The notes beneath the pieces are model-generated. The model searched no databases. It was not told the origin of the DNA and saw nothing but the letters and a program-made list of their open reading frames with translations. Position numbers and translations under genes: made by a program. Below, one piece after another: positions 1 to 6,815 of a DNA stretch of 8,085 nucleotides (positions are counted from its first letter, which is position 1; each line of letters starts with the position of its first letter). The DNA comes from an uncultured Eubacteriales bacterium. GTDB lineage: Bacteria > Bacillota > Clostridia > Christensenellales > UBA1242. The DNA lies in contig URYH01000026.1 of NCBI GenBank assembly GCA_900552105.1, positions 1 through 8,085 on the forward strand, in the 5' to 3' direction.

Positions 1-148
1 AATAATTGATTAAAATATATTTTAAAAATAAAAAAATAATTTTTTGTATATTAAAAAAATAATTCTTTCCCTTTTGATATAAAGAAAAGAATTAAAATTG
101 TTTATTTTTAATAAATAATCATGTAAAATGCATATTTTTTCACAAATT
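1..148. other. Very AT-rich intergenic DNA downstream of recF
   Basis: Only 16 of these 148 bases are G or C. I find no open reading frame; the ATG at 121 meets a stop at the next codon. A near match to a DnaA box (TTTTTCACA, 136-144, one mismatch) is present but is expected by chance in such sequence. Apart from the weak terminator at 61-93, I see nothing I can support here. The window edge truncates the region, so its full extent is unknown. Confidence 0.6.
61..93 (-). terminator. Weak candidate intrinsic terminator of recF
   Basis: Positions 61-68 and 86-93 form an 8-bp inverted repeat (AATTCTTT/AAAGAATT) with some further imperfect pairing inside. Reading leftward, as recF is transcribed, it is followed at once by ATTTTTTT (60-53). 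Stem plus T-run is the form of an intrinsic terminator about 55 bases past the recF stop. The stem is almost entirely A-T, so it would be weak, and in DNA this AT-rich such repeats can arise by chance. Confidence 0.35.
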
Positions 149-1231
149 CTATACGATTTGAGCGTTTTTTATGTGAATTTTTTTATTAAATTCATCATTT
201 TCGCTTAAATCTGTGCAAGTGATTAATGTTTGAGTTTTTTCACAAAACTTCAAAAGTCGTTTGCGACGTTTTGGATCCAACTCTGAAAACACATCATCAA
301 GAAGAAGCAGTGGCATTTTCCCAGTTTGATTCTTTATTATTTCAAGTTCGGCAAGTTTCATTGAAAGTGCGGTGGTTTTTTGTTGCCCTTGTGAGCCATA
401 TGCTTTTATGTCGATGTCATCAACCAAAATTTTTATATCGTCACGATGTGGTCCCACCGAAGTGAATCCAAGTTTGAAGTCTTTTTCAAGATTTTTTTCT
501 AGTGAAGATAGCAGTTGGCTTTTTATTTGTTCAATGTTTTCACCAACTGTTCCAAGATAGGAAAGGTTGAGTTTTTCATCATTATTTGTCAGATATGTGT
601 GAGCAAGTTCAGCATATGGAGATAGTGCGTTCAAAAAGTTTATTCTCGAAAATATTATTTTGCTGCCAATATCTGCAAGTTGCTCATTCCAAATAAACAC
701 AGAATTTTTGATTATTTCAAGGTTTGCTGAAGATTTGAGAAGCTTGTTTCTTTGATCCAAAACTTTGTCATATTTCCCAAGCAAATAAAAATAATTTTTT
801 GATGTTTGAGATATGGCTATATCCATAAATCTTCTTCTGTCTTCTGGGCTCTCTTTTATGAGTTTTAGTCCATCAGGTGAAAAGAAAACACATGGAAGTT
901 CACCCATCAGTTCTCCAATTCTATGAATTGCAATTCCATTTATTTTTATTGTTTTTTTGTTCTTTTTTGAAAAAACGATTTCGATTGTGCGTTTTATGTT
1001 ATTTTGAGCAATTTCAACCTTTATTTTTGCAATTTCTTTGCCCATTTTTATGACTTCACGTTCTTTGTTTGTTCGCATGCTTTTGCCGATTGAACAAAAA
1101 TAAATTGCTTCCAAAAGGTTTGTTTTTCCTTGTGCATTATTACCATAAATTATGTTGACTCCCTTGTCGAAATCAACCGAAACACTGTCATAATTACGAA
1201 AATCATTAAGCACAAGTCTTTTTATTGTCAT
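149..1231 (-). CDS. recF: DNA replication and repair protein RecF (SMC-like ATPase)
   Basis: RecF is a cytoplasmic ATP-binding protein that works with RecO and RecR to load RecA at single-strand gaps and stalled replication forks. The 360-residue product has the family's usual length and an N-terminus (MTIKRLVLNDFRNY) matching the RecF start. Visible motifs are a Walker A loop GNNAQGKTN at residues 30-38, an ABC-type signature GSQGQQ at about 279-284, and a Walker B run LLLLDD ending at Asp312-Asp313 followed by VFSELD. The ATG at 1231 is chosen from family alignment; it has no Shine-Dalgarno sequence, and a promoter -10 lies only 6 bases upstream, suggesting a leaderless mRNA. The gene is divergent from mnmE. 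In B. subtilis recF lies downstream of dnaN on the same strand, so its position here is rearranged. The gene appears intact, and the family assignment is very secure. Confidence 0.97.
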   Translation of the reverse strand: MTIKRLVLNDFRNYDSVSVDFDKGVNIIYGNNAQGKTNLLEAIYFCSIGKSMRTNKEREVIKMGKEIAKIKVEIAQNNIKRTIEIVFSKKNKKTIKINGIAIHRIGELMGELPCVFFSPDGLKLIKESPEDRRRFMDIAISQTSKNYFYLLGKYDKVLDQRNKLLKSSANLEIIKNSVFIWNEQLADIGSKIIFSRINFLNALSPYAELAHTYLTNNDEKLNLSYLGTVGENIEQIKSQLLSSLEKNLEKDFKLGFTSVGPHRDDIKILVDDIDIKAYGSQGQQKTTALSMKLAELEIIKNQTGKMPLLLLDDVFSELDPKRRKRLLKFCEKTQTLITCTDLSENDEFNKKIHIKNAQIV

Positions 1232-1237
1232 GCAAAT

Positions 1238-1266
1238 ATTTTAACACAAATCTCAACATTCTTCAA
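1238..1266 (-). promoter_or_regulatory. recF promoter (extended -10), placing the start of the mRNA at the start codon
   Basis: On the minus strand a -35-like TTGAAG (1266-1261) is followed by a 17-base spacer and the -10 hexamer TAAAAT (1243-1238), preceded by TGT to give an extended -10 (TGTTAAAAT). Six bases (ATTTGC) separate the -10 from the recF ATG, so transcription would start at or next to the A of the start codon. There is no room for a ribosome-binding site, and the mRNA would be leaderless. Motifs and spacing are read directly; function is inferred. Confidence 0.65.
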
Positions 1267-1303
1267 CTTTATATAATATTTAATTAACTTATTTTTGTTT
1301 TCA

Positions 1304-1332
1304 TTTACAAACAAAATGGCATGTGATATAAT
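1304..1332 (+). promoter_or_regulatory. mnmE operon promoter (extended -10), probable leaderless start
   Basis: TTTACA (1304-1309), a 17-base spacer and a perfect TATAAT (1327-1332) preceded by TGA give a near-ideal sigma-A promoter with extended -10. Seven bases separate the -10 from the ATG at 1340, so the predicted transcription start falls on or next to the start codon. It lies inside the 5' part of a longer in-frame reading frame from 1295, which argues that the upstream start is not used. It would drive mnmE, mnmG and rsmG. Confidence 0.75.
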
Positions 1333-1339
1333 CAGCACT

Positions 1340-2680
1340 ATGAAAAACGACATTATTGTGGCAGTTAGCACTCCGATTGGAATGGGAGCAATCAGCATCG
1401 TGAGAATGAGCGGTGATGGCTGTCTTTTGATTGCAAAAAAAATATTTTCTTCACAACACTTGAACTATGATAAAATTGAGCCGAGAAAACTTTATCTCGG
1501 AACTTTTTCATATGGCGAAATCAATGATGAATGTCTGCTTGTTTATTTCAAAAACCCATTTTCATACACTGGCGAAGATTTGGTTGAATTTCAAATTCAC
1601 GGTTCAACAAGTCTTGTTGATAAAGTTATTTCTGCGTGTCTTGAAAATGGCGCAAGAATGGCAAGTGAAGGGGAATTTACAAAGCGTGCTTTTGTTAACG
1701 GAAAAATCAGTCTTGAAAAAGCTGAAGGAGTGATTGACACAATCAATGCCGAAAGCGAAAACGAACTCAAAGCTGCAAAATCTCTTATGCAAGGAAAGTT
1801 GTTTTCACAAATTCGCGAAATGCAAAACGATTTGACATCACTGCTCGCACGCCTTGAAGTTGCACTCGACTATCCAGAGCATGACATTGAATACACCGAA
1901 ACTCAAAATGCAAAAAAAGAACTCGAAAACATCAAGACCAAACTTGAAAAAATTCTCGAAAATTCAGACCAAAACTCATTTATCAAGAATGGTGTTAATG
2001 TTGCCATTGTTGGCCGTGTAAACTCCGGAAAATCAAGTCTTCTTAATGCACTTCTTGGCGAAAATCGAGCGATTGTCACAAACATTGAAGGCACAACACG
2101 CGATATTGTTCGCGAAACAATCAACTATAAAGGTTTGAAAATCAACTTTATTGACACCGCTGGAATTCGAAAAAGTGAAGATGCAGTCGAAAATATTGGA
2201 ATTGAAAAATCGTTTGAACAAATAAATTCAGCCGACGTTGTTTTGTTTGTTTATGATAGTTCAAGAAAACTAAACGACGAAGAACGCGAAACTCTCAAAA
2301 AAATTGAAAACAAAAATCACATTATCATCGCAAACAAAAGCGACCTCAATCGCGTTGAAAATGACATCTCGCCCGACATTGAAATTTCAGCTTTGAAAGA
2401 GCAAAATATTGACGAAGTGAAACAAAGAATATATAACTTGTCAAAATGCGGGAAAATTAATTTTAATGAAATATGCCTAACAAACGCAAGGCATATTGAG
2501 GCGATAAAACAATCAATAAACTACATTTCAAAAGCAATTTCATGCTGCGACACAGAGACTGTGGATATCGTTATTTTGGAAATCAAAAAAGCATGGGAAA
2601 GCCTTGGAAAAATCACAGGAGAAACAGAAAACGAAAGTATTATTGATGCAATATTTTCAAAATTCTGCTTGGGAAAATAA
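1340..2680 (+). CDS. mnmE: tRNA modification GTPase MnmE (TrmE)
   Basis: MnmE is a potassium-activated GTPase that, in complex with MnmG, adds a (carboxymethyl)aminomethyl group to C5 of the wobble uridine (U34) of certain tRNAs, using a folate one-carbon donor. The 446-residue product has an N-terminal folate-binding domain beginning KNDIIVAVSTPIG, a helical domain, and an inserted G domain: G1 GRVNSGKSS 225-233, G2 TTRD 252-255, G3 DTAG 272-275, G4 NKSD 332-335. It ends in FCLGK (442-446), the conserved C-terminal motif with the catalytic Cys443. The reading frame continues upstream to TTG 1295 and ATG 1316, but neither has a Shine-Dalgarno sequence, both precede the promoter -10, and family alignment favours ATG 1340. 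The stop is one base before mnmG, so the partners are translated together. The gene is intact. Confidence 0.96.
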   Translation: MKNDIIVAVSTPIGMGAISIVRMSGDGCLLIAKKIFSSQHLNYDKIEPRKLYLGTFSYGEINDECLLVYFKNPFSYTGEDLVEFQIHGSTSLVDKVISACLENGARMASEGEFTKRAFVNGKISLEKAEGVIDTINAESENELKAAKSLMQGKLFSQIREMQNDLTSLLARLEVALDYPEHDIEYTETQNAKKELENIKTKLEKILENSDQNSFIKNGVNVAIVGRVNSGKSSLLNALLGENRAIVTNIEGTTRDIVRETINYKGLKINFIDTAGIRKSEDAVENIGIEKSFEQINSADVVLFVYDSSRKLNDEERETLKKIENKNHIIIANKSDLNRVENDISPDIEISALKEQNIDEVKQRIYNLSKCGKINFNEICLTNARHIEAIKQSINYISKAISCCDTETVDIVILEIKKAWESLGKITGETENESIIDAIFSKFCLGK

Positions 2681-2681
2681 A

Positions 2682-4550
2682 ATGGAAAAAGACAACGAAT
2701 TTTTTTATGATAGCATTGTTATTGGAGCGGGGCACGCGGGTTGTGAAGCTGCACTTGCTCTATCACGCACCGGACAAAAAACACTTCTTCTCACACTCAA
2801 TCTTGATGCAATTGCATTTCTTGCTTGCAATCCTTCAATCGGTGGCACTGCAAAAGGTCATTTGGTTTGTGAAATTGACGCACTTGGCGGACAAATGGGA
2901 ATCAACGCAGACAAAACAGCACTTCAAATCCGTATGCTCAATATGGGGAAAGGTCCTGCCGTTCATTCACTGCGCGCGCAAGCTGACAAAATCAACTATC
3001 ACAACACAATGAAACGCACACTTGAAAACACACCAAACCTTTTTATTAGGCAACTTGAAGCGGTTGAAATCACACAAGAAAATGGCCATGTTCATTCAGT
3101 CAAAACCGCACAAGGTTTGGAGTTCTTTTGCAATAGTGTTGTTGTTGCGACTGGCGTATATCTCAAAAGCCGCATCATTATCGGCGAATACACAAAAAAC
3201 AGTGGACCAAATGGGTTTGCTCCTGCAAACGAACTAACAAAAAGCCTTATAGATTTGGGTCTTCAAATCAAAAGATTCAAAACTGGAACACCAGCCCGCG
3301 TCAATTCAAGAACGATTGATTTTTCAAAAACAGAAGAACAAAATGGTGATGAAGACATTCAATCTTTTTCATTCTTAACCAAAAAGACACCAAAAAACAA
3401 GGCAAAATGCTACCTGACCTACACAAACCAAAACACTCATAAAATCATTCGTGACAATCTTTCTCGCGCACCAATGTTTTCGGGAATAATTGAGGGAATT
3501 GGTCCACGTTATTGTCCATCAATCGAAGATAAAATTGTTCGCTTTGCTGACAAAGAACGCCACCAAGTTTTTTTGGAACCTGAATCTCTTGAAACGAATG
3601 AAATTTATCTTCAAGGTGTTTCAACATCACTTCCAGTTGATGTTCAAGAACAAATGTATCGAACAATCGCAGGACTTGAAAATGTTGAAATCATGAGAAA
3701 TGCATACGCAATTGAATATGACGCAATTGAATCAACTCAACTTCTTCCAACTCTTGAATTTAAGGACGTCAAAGGTTTGTTCTTTGCTGGTCAAGTCAAC
3801 GGAACAAGCGGCTATGAAGAAGCCGCCGCACAAGGTCTTGTTGCTGGAATTAATGCAAGCCTTTATAATCGAAAAGAGGAACAACTTGTTCTAAAAAGAA
3901 GTGATGCTTACATTGGTGTTTTGATTGATGACCTTGTCACAAAAGGAACGAATGAACCATATCGAATGATGACATCTCGTGCCGAATATAGACTCTGGTT
4001 AAGACAAGATAATGCCGATGTCAGACTCACAGAAATTGGCCGCCGTGTTGGTCTTGTTGATGACGAAAGATATTCAGTTTTTCAGAAAAAAATGAAAAAA
4101 TTTGAAAAAATGAAGCAAATTTTGCAAGAAAAAGTCAAATTTGACCAAAAACTTGTTGATTTTTGCGAAAAAGTTGGCGAAATCCCTCCACGTGAAAGCA
4201 TGAAAGTGAAAGACCTTTTGAAGCGAACAAATATAACCGCACAAAACCTCAATGCTGAATATGGATTGTTCAAAGGTTATAGTCCAAGACTTGTTGATGA
4301 CCTCAACACATTTGTGAAATATGAAGGATATATTAATCAACAACTTGAAGACATTGAAAAAGCAAAAAAGAATGAAAGTCTAAAAATACCTGAAAATTTT
4401 GATTACTCAGAAATCAAGGGTCTTCGAATTGAAGCAATTCAAAAACTTTCAAAAATCAAACCTCTTGACATTGGACAAGCTTCAAGAATTTCTGGTGTTT
4501 CACCAGCTGACATTGCAGTGCTTTCTGTTATGATAAAAATGAAAAAGTAG
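2682..4550 (+). CDS. mnmG: tRNA uridine-5-carboxymethylaminomethyl modification enzyme MnmG (GidA)
   Basis: MnmG is the FAD- and NADH-dependent partner of MnmE in forming cmnm5U34/nm5U34 on tRNA. The 622-residue product has the family's usual length. It opens with the FAD dinucleotide-binding motif GAGHAGCEA (15-23), carries GPRYCPS at 274-280 containing the catalytic-type Cys278 (equivalent to E. coli Cys277), and has the second GidA signature starting GQVNGTSGYEEAAAQG at 370. A helical C-terminal region with ADIAVLSVMIKM resembles the MnmE-binding domain. The frame is open upstream to 2604, but those codons lie inside mnmE and do not match the family, so ATG 2682 is chosen. Only a weak GGGA precedes it, and one base separates it from the mnmE stop, so translational coupling is likely. 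No defects are seen. Confidence 0.97.
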   Translation: MEKDNEFFYDSIVIGAGHAGCEAALALSRTGQKTLLLTLNLDAIAFLACNPSIGGTAKGHLVCEIDALGGQMGINADKTALQIRMLNMGKGPAVHSLRAQADKINYHNTMKRTLENTPNLFIRQLEAVEITQENGHVHSVKTAQGLEFFCNSVVVATGVYLKSRIIIGEYTKNSGPNGFAPANELTKSLIDLGLQIKRFKTGTPARVNSRTIDFSKTEEQNGDEDIQSFSFLTKKTPKNKAKCYLTYTNQNTHKIIRDNLSRAPMFSGIIEGIGPRYCPSIEDKIVRFADKERHQVFLEPESLETNEIYLQGVSTSLPVDVQEQMYRTIAGLENVEIMRNAYAIEYDAIESTQLLPTLEFKDVKGLFFAGQVNGTSGYEEAAAQGLVAGINASLYNRKEEQLVLKRSDAYIGVLIDDLVTKGTNEPYRMMTSRAEYRLWLRQDNADVRLTEIGRRVGLVDDERYSVFQKKMKKFEKMKQILQEKVKFDQKLVDFCEKVGEIPPRESMKVKDLLKRTNITAQNLNAEYGLFKGYSPRLVDDLNTFVKYEGYINQQLEDIEKAKKNESLKIPENFDYSEIKGLRIEAIQKLSKIKPLDIGQASRISGVSPADIAVLSVMIKMKK

Positions 4551-4554
4551 GGGA
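4549..4554 (+). promoter_or_regulatory. rsmG ribosome-binding site overlapping the mnmG stop codon
   Basis: AGGGGA begins within the TAG stop of mnmG (4548-4550) and lies just before the ATG at 4557. The close spacing suggests ribosomes finishing mnmG reinitiate on rsmG. Confidence 0.5.
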
Positions 4555-4556
4555 AT

Positions 4557-5261
4557 ATGCAAGAATTATTAAAACAAATTTTTCAAAAATATAAGATTGA
4601 AGCAAGCGAAAAACAAATTGAACAACTTGTAAAGTTTTATGAACTTGTTGTTTCTTGGAATGAAAAAATCAATCTCACCGCAATCACGGATAAAAAGGAG
4701 TTTGCCTTCAAGCATATTCTTGACTCCGTGCTGCCATGTGCTTGTTTTTCGGAAAACGCAAAACTTATTGACGTTGGTGCGGGAGCAGGTTTTCCGTCAA
4801 TTCCGCTCAAAATTCTTCGACCAGACCTTGATATAACAATGCTTGACAGTCTTAACAAAAGAGTTAATTTTCTTAATCTTGTGATTGAAACTCTCGGGCT
4901 TGAAAAAATTCGAGCAATTCACGGAAGATGTGAAGATGTTGCAAAAGATTTTATGTTCCGTGAAAAATTTGATTATGGTGTTGCTCGTGCAGTTGCAGCT
5001 CTTCCAACTCTTTTGGAATATGTTTTGCCATTTGTGAAAGTCGGGGGTCAGATGCTTGCATATAAATCAGTTCAAGCACAAAGCGAACTTGATCTTTCAA
5101 CCCGTGCTCAAAACATTTTGGGTGGAAGAAGTGTTGAAATAAAAAAATATATGATTTATGAAATTTCAAGCGAAAGAAATATCATTGTTATAAACAAACA
5201 AAATCACACACCAGCAGGTTATCCAAGAAGCGGCAACAAAGCCAAATCAAACCCACTATAA
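4557..5261 (+). CDS. rsmG: 16S rRNA (guanine527-N7)-methyltransferase RsmG (GidB)
   Basis: RsmG uses S-adenosylmethionine to make m7G at position 527 of 16S rRNA in the 530 loop of the small ribosomal subunit; loss of the enzyme is known to give low-level streptomycin resistance in several bacteria. The 234-residue product is a single Rossmann-fold methyltransferase of normal length. SAM-binding motif I is LIDVGAGAGFPS (Asp72 to Ser81), followed by the acidic motif LDSLNKRVNFL and by ARAVAALPTLLEY. The C-terminus TPAGYPRSGNKAKSNPL matches the family's conserved tail. The ATG at 4557 is six bases after the mnmG stop. It closes the mnmE-mnmG-rsmG operon. The 93-base gap to dnaA holds a separate promoter, though read-through into dnaA is possible because no terminator is visible. 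Confidence 0.96.
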   Translation: MQELLKQIFQKYKIEASEKQIEQLVKFYELVVSWNEKINLTAITDKKEFAFKHILDSVLPCACFSENAKLIDVGAGAGFPSIPLKILRPDLDITMLDSLNKRVNFLNLVIETLGLEKIRAIHGRCEDVAKDFMFREKFDYGVARAVAALPTLLEYVLPFVKVGGQMLAYKSVQAQSELDLSTRAQNILGGRSVEIKKYMIYEISSERNIIVINKQNHTPAGYPRSGNKAKSNPL

Positions 5262-5305
5262 AATGAAATTTAGTGCAAAAGAGACGACACTCATAATGAT
5301 TTTGA

Positions 5306-5334
5306 TTGACTAAAAAATGTGGATAACTTATAAT
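5306..5334 (+). promoter_or_regulatory. dnaA promoter
   Basis: TTGACT (5306-5311), a 17-base spacer and a perfect TATAAT (5329-5334) form a strong sigma-A type promoter. Transcription should begin near 5341, leaving a leader of about 14 bases that contains the Shine-Dalgarno-like AGAGGA before the dnaA ATG. The spacer contains a perfect DnaA box (5318-5326), so DnaA binding would block RNA polymerase. Confidence 0.8.
5318..5326 (-). promoter_or_regulatory. DnaA box (perfect TTATCCACA), autoregulatory operator
   Basis: TGTGGATAA on the plus strand is the reverse complement of the strongest DnaA box, TTATCCACA. It sits between the -35 and -10 of the dnaA promoter, the expected place for negative autoregulation by DnaA, as known in E. 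coli and B. subtilis. It is the only perfect box upstream of dnaA; TTATAAACA at 5188-5196, within rsmG, is a near match. Confidence 0.85.
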
Positions 5335-5343
5335 TAAGATGTT

Positions 5344-5350
5344 AAGAGGA
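5344..5350 (+). promoter_or_regulatory. dnaA ribosome-binding site
   Basis: AAGAGGA ends four bases before the ATG at 5355, inside the predicted short leader. It supports that start and contrasts with recF and mnmE, which have no such site. Confidence 0.6.
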
Positions 5351-5354
5351 AACT

Positions 5355-6707
5355 ATGCAAGAATTACAAATTATGTGGGAGAGAGTTCTTTCAAAACTCG
5401 AAATGATGACAACAGCTGTTTCATTTGACCTTTGGATCAGACCTCTTGAAGTTTTGGAATTTAAGGATTACAACACCTTGATTTTGGTTGCAAGTTCAAC
5501 AACCGCAAAAAATCAACTTTTGAAAAATCACAAAATTCAACTTCAAAATGCGATAAACGAAGTTTTTAATGACAACATCAATTTTGAAATTCTCGACCAA
5601 AACGAAAAAGACGAATACATAAAAACAAACACACCTGCAAAAAATCAAAAGGTTGAGGAAGAAGGCAACAAAGCAAATTCAAACTTCAACGAAAAATACA
5701 CTTTTGATAATTTTGTTGTTGGAAAAAGCAATCAGTTTGTTTATGCAGCAGCAAAATCAGTTGCAGAAAACCCTGGACAAAAATTCAACCCACTATTTAT
5801 TTATGGTGGAGTTGGACTTGGAAAAACTCACTTACTTCACGCGATTGGAAACTACATAAAATCTGCCTATCCTGACAAAAAAATCATGTATGCAACTTGC
5901 GAAAAATTCACAAATGACTACATTGAATCACTTCGCGCAAACAAGGATATGGCAAACTTTGAATTCCGTGAAAAATATCGCAATCTTGATGTTCTTATGA
6001 TTGATGACATTCAATTTATTTCAAACAAAACAAGCACGCAAGAAGAATTTTTCCACACATTCAATGACCTATATCAACGACAAAAACAAATAATCATTGC
6101 ATCTGACCGACCACCAAAAGAAATTGCAACACTTGAAGAAAGACTTCGCTCGCGTTTCACAAGCGGACTCATTCAAGACATTCAAACACCAGACTTTGAA
6201 ACAAGAGTTGCAATCTTGCGTAAAAAAGCACAGCAAGAAAAATATTCGATTGATGACGAAGTCATAAACTTCATTGCCGAAAAGATTGACACCAACATTC
6301 GTGAGATGGAAGGAATTTTGTCAAAAGTGTTCTTCTTTGCAACACTTCTTGGAAAAAAGAGTGCAACACTTGAAGAAGCATATGAGGCCATGAAAGAAAA
6401 TATGGACGAAATCAAAGAAGGTCTTTCACCAGATATGGTTATCGACACGGTTTGCAAATATTTCAACATTTCAAAAAATGATATTGTTGGCAAAAAGAAA
6501 AACAAAGAGATTGTTGAACCAAGAATGATATGTATATATCTCATCTGTGAACTTCTTGACCTTCCACTTGTTGCAATCGGCAAAAAGTTTGGAGATCGTG
6601 ACCACACAACAATAATGCATGCACGTGACAAGATCACAGAACAAATCAAAACCAACAACAAAATCAAAGTTTATATCACCGACATAAAAGACCTGTTGAC
6701 AAAATGA
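5355..6707 (+). CDS. dnaA: Chromosomal replication initiator protein DnaA
   Basis: DnaA binds DnaA boxes at oriC, oligomerises in its ATP form, melts the origin and recruits the helicase. The 450-residue product has all four domains. Domain I (about 1-85) starts with the typical helical MQELQIMWERVLSKLE. A Lys/Asn/Glu-rich linker (domain II) precedes the AAA+ domain that begins near YTFDNFVVGKSNQF. Walker A is GGVGLGKTH (151-159, Lys157), Walker B is LMIDDIQ with Asp217-Asp218, and LEERLRSRF (260-268) carries the likely arginine finger of box VII. The C-terminal DNA-binding domain IV contains the DnaA signature GDRDHTTIMHARDKI starting at residue 413. The gene has its own promoter with an embedded DnaA box, and is followed by the origin gap and dnaN, as in B. 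subtilis. The gene is intact and the identification certain. Confidence 0.99.
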   Translation: MQELQIMWERVLSKLEMMTTAVSFDLWIRPLEVLEFKDYNTLILVASSTTAKNQLLKNHKIQLQNAINEVFNDNINFEILDQNEKDEYIKTNTPAKNQKVEEEGNKANSNFNEKYTFDNFVVGKSNQFVYAAAKSVAENPGQKFNPLFIYGGVGLGKTHLLHAIGNYIKSAYPDKKIMYATCEKFTNDYIESLRANKDMANFEFREKYRNLDVLMIDDIQFISNKTSTQEEFFHTFNDLYQRQKQIIIASDRPPKEIATLEERLRSRFTSGLIQDIQTPDFETRVAILRKKAQQEKYSIDDEVINFIAEKIDTNIREMEGILSKVFFFATLLGKKSATLEEAYEAMKENMDEIKEGLSPDMVIDTVCKYFNISKNDIVGKKKNKEIVEPRMICIYLICELLDLPLVAIGKKFGDRDHTTIMHARDKITEQIKTNNKIKVYITDIKDLLTK

Positions 6708-6724
6708 GGAAATGTGCATAAAAA
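6696..6724 (+). promoter_or_regulatory. Candidate dnaN promoter overlapping a DnaA box
   Basis: A perfect -35 TTGACA (6696-6701) lies over the last codons of dnaA. Seventeen bases on is TAAAAA (6719-6724), a 4-of-6 match to the -10. A perfect DnaA box (6713-6721) overlaps this -10. The arrangement resembles the dnaA promoter, but the -10 is poor, and dnaN may be transcribed mainly by read-through from dnaA. Confidence 0.35.
6713..6721 (-). promoter_or_regulatory. DnaA box (TTATGCACA)
   Basis: TGTGCATAA on the plus strand matches the TTATNCACA consensus exactly on the minus strand. It lies six bases after the dnaA stop, at the left edge of the origin, and overlaps a possible dnaN -10. Confidence 0.75.
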
Positions 6725-6731
6725 AGCTTGC

Positions 6732-6752
6732 TTATAAACACAGTTAAACACA
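6732..6752 (+). promoter_or_regulatory. Two tandem near-consensus DnaA boxes
   Basis: TTATAAACA (6732-6740) and TTAAACACA (6744-6752) each differ from TTATNCACA at one base and point the same way, 12 bases apart. Lower-affinity boxes of this kind are common in origins. The assignment rests on similarity and location only. Confidence 0.5.
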
Positions 6753-6784
6753 TTGCAAAAAACCAAATATTGTGGTTCGAAAAA

Positions 6785-6791
6785 TGTCGAA
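6785..6791 (+). promoter_or_regulatory. Candidate Spo0A box (TGTCGAA) in oriC
   Basis: TGTCGAA is an exact match to the Spo0A-box core. A variant, TGTCAAA, follows at 6818-6824, just left of the DnaA box at 6829. In B. subtilis, Spo0A binds origin sites and restrains initiation during sporulation. Short motifs can occur by chance, and nothing in this window shows that the organism encodes Spo0A. Confidence 0.35.
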
Positions 6792-6792
6792 A

Positions 6793-6815
6793 ATATTGTA
6801 ATAAACAATATATTG
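6793..6815. repeat. Overlapping inverted repeats inside oriC
   Basis: ATATTGT (6793-6799) and ACAATAT (6805-6811) form a perfect 7-bp inverted repeat with a five-base loop, and CAATATATTG (6806-6815) is itself a perfect palindrome overlapping the right arm. The heptamer ATATTGT occurs three times in the origin (6767, 6793, 6810). This could be a protein-binding site or an easily extruded structure; no known factor is assigned. Confidence 0.55.

Noticed and set aside
1295..1339. A longer mnmE start at TTG 1295 or ATG 1316
   Set aside because: No Shine-Dalgarno sequence, the extra residues do not match the family, and the likely promoter -10 (1327-1332) lies downstream of both starts.
2560..2568. 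DnaA box-like TGTGGATAT inside mnmE
   Set aside because: One mismatch, isolated, within a coding region and far from the origin cluster; likely chance.
2604..2681. A longer mnmG start overlapping the end of mnmE
   Set aside because: The added residues are mnmE codons read in another frame and do not resemble MnmG; ATG 2682 matches the family N-terminus.
4184..4199. parS-like sequence around CACGTGAAA in mnmG
   Set aside because: Only about 10 of 16 positions match the parS palindrome and the left half is poor; the bases encode ordinary MnmG residues, and no parA, parB or noc is in the window.
5254..5275. CACTA/TAGTG hairpin at the rsmG stop as a terminator
   Set aside because: Only a five-base-pair AT-rich stem with a 12-base loop and no T-run after it.
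6182..6667. 161-codon minus-strand open frame inside dnaA
   Set aside because: It is antisense to highly conserved DnaA domains III and IV, has no recognisable protein features or ribosome-binding site, and is best explained as a shadow of dnaA codon use.
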